A stretch of DNA of 64,000 nt from NCBI RefSeq assembly GCF_000171235.2, contig NZ_ABEA03000126.1, positions 62,001 to 126,000 on the forward strand, written 5' to 3'. Position 1 is the first letter of the stretch, and every line of letters starts with the position of its first letter. The notes beneath the pieces are model-generated. The model was given only the letters and a program-made list of their open reading frames with translations, was not told where the DNA came from and did no database searches. Positions 61,104 through 64,000 of the stretch are shown here, piece by piece. This stretch comes from Geminisphaera colitermitum TAV2 (lineage in GTDB: Bacteria > Verrucomicrobiota > Verrucomicrobiia > Opitutales > Opitutaceae). Position numbers and translations under genes: made by a program.

Positions 61104-61113
61104 GATAACCTGC

Positions 61114-62166
61114 TCATGACCGAATCTCGTTCGGTCCCGGTGCCGTCCGTCCATCCACCCACGAGCACTCGACGAAAACCGTTTTCGGTTTGGCGGGCAG
61201 ACCGAGTTGGTTGGCGTTGATTTGCTCGACCACGAGATCGAGCGCCGCCGCGCCGATGTCGGGACGATGCTCGTCCACGCCGGCAAACAACGGGTCCTCA
61301 ATGTGCAGCAACGCGAACCCGCAATCCTCCGGCACGCGAACTCCCCCCGCCTGCAACCAGTCGCAAACCTGACGAAACGAGAGGACAACGTCGGGCCGTT
61401 GCTTGCGCATCCATGCCAGCACCGTTTCCGGACGCCAGTCGTCGGTCACCAGCGGCGGCACAACCTGCCTCGCGGGCAGGCCGCGCTGTTCGAGCAACGC
61501 GCCCGCCAGCCAGAGTCCTGCCACTCGTTTGTGATTATCCGTCGGCAATGCCAGACCGATTCGTTTGTAGCCGAGCCGCGCAAGTTCGCGCCATGCCACA
61601 TGGATCGCGTTTACGTAGTGGGCGCAGGCTCGATGTAATCTTACACTTGGCAAGGCCAGCGCCGCGCACGATGCCGCTGCGAAACCTGACCACCCCAGAT
61701 CAACGATCAACTCGGCGTTGACCAGTGGTGCCACCAACACGCCGCGAATCCCGCGTGCTCGCAAAATCTCGCCGAGCCGGTGTCCGTTCATGCCCGGCGC
61801 GGTGAACCAAAATTCCTCAATGCGATAACCCAATTCCCGAGCGCGCGCCGTTGCTCCTGCGTGGAAAGCCACGCTTGCCGGGTTGTTTCGCCATCCCGTT
61901 GCTGTCGGGTGCGTGGTGATCCATGCCACGGTTTCCTCGGCTGTTTTCGACACACGACTTTGCCGCAAGCGCGCCATCAATTGCGACACCATCGGGTCGG
62001 GACGATAACCGAGTTGGGTCGCGATGCGTTTGATGCGTTGGCGCGTGAGCGACGGGATTGACGGATCATTGCGCAATGAGCGCGACACCGTCATCTGGCT
62101 CACTTTGGCCTTTTCGGCCACGGTTGCCATCGTCACGCGCATTTCGCGGGCGACGGTATATGTCAT
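61114..62166 (-). CDS. LacI-family transcriptional regulator
   Basis: A 350-residue regulator starting at MTYTVAREMR. The helix-turn-helix is VTMATVAEKAKVSQMTVSRSL at about 11-31, with hinge IATQLGYRPDPMVSQLMARLR. The effector domain ends KTVFVECSWVDGRTA. The mRNA leader next to the ATG is C-rich (two runs of C separated by T) and lacks a Shine-Dalgarno sequence. A perfect 17-bp palindrome 22 bases upstream is a likely autoregulatory operator shared with the divergent PEP-CTERM gene. Confidence 0.9.
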   Translation of the reverse strand: MTYTVAREMRVTMATVAEKAKVSQMTVSRSLRNDPSIPSLTRQRIKRIATQLGYRPDPMVSQLMARLRQSRVSKTAEETVAWITTHPTATGWRNNPASVAFHAGATARARELGYRIEEFWFTAPGMNGHRLGEILRARGIRGVLVAPLVNAELIVDLGWSGFAAASCAALALPSVRLHRACAHYVNAIHVAWRELARLGYKRIGLALPTDNHKRVAGLWLAGALLEQRGLPARQVVPPLVTDDWRPETVLAWMRKQRPDVVLSFRQVCDWLQAGGVRVPEDCGFALLHIEDPLFAGVDEHRPDIGAAALDLVVEQINANQLGLPAKPKTVFVECSWVDGRTAPGPNEIRS

Positions 62167-62187
62167 GGAGGGGGAGGGGGGGCGTTT

Positions 62188-62204
62188 CACGTTAGGCTAA
62201 CGTG
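62188..62204. promoter_or_regulatory. Perfect 17-bp palindrome, probable LacI operator
   Basis: CACGTTAGGCTAACGTG has two perfect 8-base arms around one G. It lies between the LacI start (62166) and the divergent PEP-CTERM start (62288). Confidence 0.7.
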
Positions 62205-62287
62205 ACGTGGCGCTTCCCGTTCGGCAAGTCTGCTGACAGTGCTGCCAACCGTTATCCGATCCTGAACCCAAACCGTTTCAATCAGCC

Positions 62288-63226
62288 ATGAACATCACAC
62301 GCATGACAAGCCACCTGTCCCATCGCCTGCTCCCCGCCACCGTTGCAACTGTGCTTGCAATCCTGACTCTCCCCTTTGTCGCCAACACTGCTGCCGCGCG
62401 TTCGATTTTCGACGATGACTTTGTCGGGGTAAGCACCAACGGCGGCACCGACGTTCAATCCCTCAACGCTACCGGTTGGTATTTTCACAATAGCAATGCG
62501 GGAGGCACGACATGGACTGTAAACAGCGCTCCCGCAGCCTCCACGGCGCTGAACGGCAATGTGCTTCGCAATCCGGCAGGCACAGCCGCCAACACTTCAG
62601 CGATGAAGCAATTCACCGCTGTTATCCTGTCCGAAGTCGGAGATTCCATCACTGTTTCGTTCGACCTCTGGAGCACTGTTTCCACCACGCAGACGCTTCA
62701 AGTCGGCCTCTTTGACGTCGGTTCGAAAATCACAGGAAACATCTATGCGCCTGCCGCCACGACGCCCAATCCCGTATTCGAGAAAACAGGCTATGCTTAC
62801 TCGCAAGCCTTCACTCTCAACACGGCAACCTATGCCGTCAAAAATGGACCGAATAATGTCACTGGCAAAACAGGCAGCAGTGGTGCCATCACCGGGGCGG
62901 CACTCTCTGCATCAACGGATCACCACATCGAATTCACGCTGACCATGACCGATACCGGTTTGAAATTATCCACGATTTTCGACACCAAACCAATGTCAGA
63001 CTATACTGTCGAAAGCGTGGCAGGAAGTAGTGTAAGAGTGGATACGCTCTGGCTATACACCGGGGGACTTCCGAATGGCACTCAGGTCAATTTCGACAAC
63101 ATCACTCTTACGACCAATGTCAGCGTCGTTCCCGAACCTGCCACCGCCGCCATGCTTACCGGGATTTCCATGCTCATCCTCGCCTTGGCCGCCTCTTTTC
63201 GCCATCGCCGTTTTTCGGCCCGTTGA
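62288..63226 (+). CDS. PEP-CTERM sorting domain protein
   Basis: A 312-residue exported protein. The signal peptide covers about 1-38 (LLPATVATVLAILTLPFVANTAAA). The body (IFDDDFVGVSTNGGTDV, TGWYFHNSNAGGTTWTVNS, VNFDNITLTTNV) is a LamG-like beta sandwich of the PEP-CTERM type. The C-terminus is VVPEPATAAMLTGISMLILAL with a basic RHRRFSAR end. Followed by a pseudopilin gene, as in the other cassettes, and likely controlled by the divergent LacI protein. Confidence 0.88.
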   Translation: MNITRMTSHLSHRLLPATVATVLAILTLPFVANTAAARSIFDDDFVGVSTNGGTDVQSLNATGWYFHNSNAGGTTWTVNSAPAASTALNGNVLRNPAGTAANTSAMKQFTAVILSEVGDSITVSFDLWSTVSTTQTLQVGLFDVGSKITGNIYAPAATTPNPVFEKTGYAYSQAFTLNTATYAVKNGPNNVTGKTGSSGAITGAALSASTDHHIEFTLTMTDTGLKLSTIFDTKPMSDYTVESVAGSSVRVDTLWLYTGGLPNGTQVNFDNITLTTNVSVVPEPATAAMLTGISMLILALAASFRHRRFSAR

Positions 63227-63351
63227 GCTAGGTATTGCGTGATTCACCCGCATACGAATTGAGCAACAATGAACGCCCCCAAAACCACATCGCCACCTGT
63301 TCCCCTCATCGAGTTGGTGCATTCTCGTAGCTGCGAACATACGCTTGGAGC

Positions 63352-64000
63352 CATGCGTTCGCAGCATCGCGCCTTCACCCTCATCGAACTCCTCACGGTG
63401 ATCGCCATCATCGGCATTCTCGCGGCGATCATTATCCCGGTGACAGGAAAAGTCCGGCACTCAGCCAAGCTTGCCCGCTGCCTTGCCAACCATCGCCAGA
63501 TCGCTGCCGCCTACCTGATGGACATCAATGACAATCGCGGACGCTTGCGTTACTTTCCGGCTGGCGACGAAAACGAATCCGGTTCCGGTGTCGGTTCCGG
63601 CACCATGTCTGGAGACAACCGCTCGCTCCCAAGCTCCATTGAGACTAATCTGAAGCCCGCCCACCTCACCATTTACCTGAAAGCCTACGGTCTCAAACAA
63701 GCCACCTTTGTCCCTTCGTATCAAGAAATCCCCTACCGTCACCAGACCGTCTGGTATTGTCCTGTTTCTCCCGACAGGGTTGGCAACAGTTCGATCACCG
63801 GCCACGGCTGTACCTACTACTATTACAACCTTGGAAAACATATCAACGTGACCGACCGCGCAGTTACTATCGATCAAGTTAGCGATTACCTGAGTCGTGA
63901 ACCCTTCCTGCGCGACTACTATGGTAATCACGAAGACCCCTCCAAAAACTACGCCTTTGTCGGCGCCACCCGTTACAAGACCGTTTACGCTTATCTCGAC
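63352..64000 (+). CDS. Pseudopilin-like protein, cut by window edge
   Basis: At least 216 residues with no stop before the window ends. ATG 63352 gives [23 protein letters not shown], again with Ala at -1; an upstream ATG at 63269 is out of frame. LARCLANHRQIAAAYLMDINDNRGRLRYF is the conserved family segment. Later it has Tyr-rich CTYYYYNLGKHINV. The H-X9-DG end is beyond the edge. It follows the PEP-CTERM gene by 125 bases. Confidence 0.85.

Noticed and set aside
63269-63351. ATG at 63269 as start of the last pseudopilin
   Set aside because: It is not in frame with the FTLIELL motif; ATG 63352 is in frame and gives the normal short leader.
1-64000. CRISPR arrays, tRNA or rRNA genes, insertion sequences with transposases, prophage
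   Set aside because: No regularly spaced direct repeats, cloverleaf sequences, transposase or phage proteins were recognised. The repeats present are mirrored, non-coding elements.

Overview
The window looks like a chromosome segment of a GC-rich, saccharolytic and probably anaerobic member of the Verrucomicrobiota, most likely the Opitutales/Opitutaceae. This is inferred from the gene mix: several LacI-type regulators beside secreted glycosidases and polysaccharide lyases, PEP-CTERM proteins, pseudopilin-like proteins ending in an H-X9-DG-type motif, a TonB-dependent receptor, and a succinate-to-propionate module with a sodium-pumping decarboxylase. No rRNA, tRNA, CRISPR array, phage or transposase gene was seen.

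Layout. 35-8706: a minus-strand operon (pseudopilin, LamG/PEP-CTERM protein, clan-A glycosidase, GH42-like protein, SDR) divergent from a LacI gene. 8733-10692: a GH43/GH117-like enzyme and a class I amidotransferase. 11019-15694: a MoxR-DUF58-SpoIIM-RDD cluster. 15717-24922: GH10 xylanase, two LacI genes, a 2-hydroxyacid dehydrogenase, a PEP-CTERM protein, a pseudopilin and a heparinase-like lyase. 25276-34816: hisC, a glycosidase, a PEP-CTERM protein, a second heparinase-like lyase, LacI and pseudopilin. 35057-47532: the propionate module, i.e. methylmalonyl-CoA mutase (mutB, mutA), epimerase, carboxyltransferase, OadG-like subunit, biotin carrier, a tiny membrane protein, OadB-type sodium pump, biotin ligase and a 5S/OadA-type carboxyltransferase. 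47761-53184: purB, a TonB-dependent receptor and an alpha-L-fucosidase. 53239-64000: a GntR/solute-binding fusion regulator, then PEP-CTERM, pseudopilin, CBM protein, a large glycosidase, LacI, another PEP-CTERM protein and a pseudopilin cut by the window edge.

How the genes work together. The same cassette recurs four or five times: a sugar-sensing regulator, a PEP-CTERM surface protein, a pseudopilin-like protein and, usually, a secreted polysaccharide-degrading enzyme. Sugars released would be fermented, with succinyl-CoA rearranged to methylmalonyl-CoA. Carboxyl transfer or decarboxylation on biotin would drive the sodium pump and yield propionyl-CoA.

Two layers of unusual DNA overlie this. 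First, seventeen pure G or C runs of 12-19 bases lie inside genes (Pro or Gly linkers) and between operon genes. One run of 13 C splits the biotin ligase gene into two overlapping frames that one extra C would fuse. The long runs between operon genes are all C on the mRNA strand and begin 0-25 bases after a stop codon. Second, intergenic spaces carry several families of inverted repeats, including a roughly 250-bp MITE-like element present in inverted copies whose core is flipped relative to its arms. Ribosome binding sites of Shine-Dalgarno type are mostly absent, so several starts rest on signal peptides, conserved N-termini and neighbouring operator-like palindromes.
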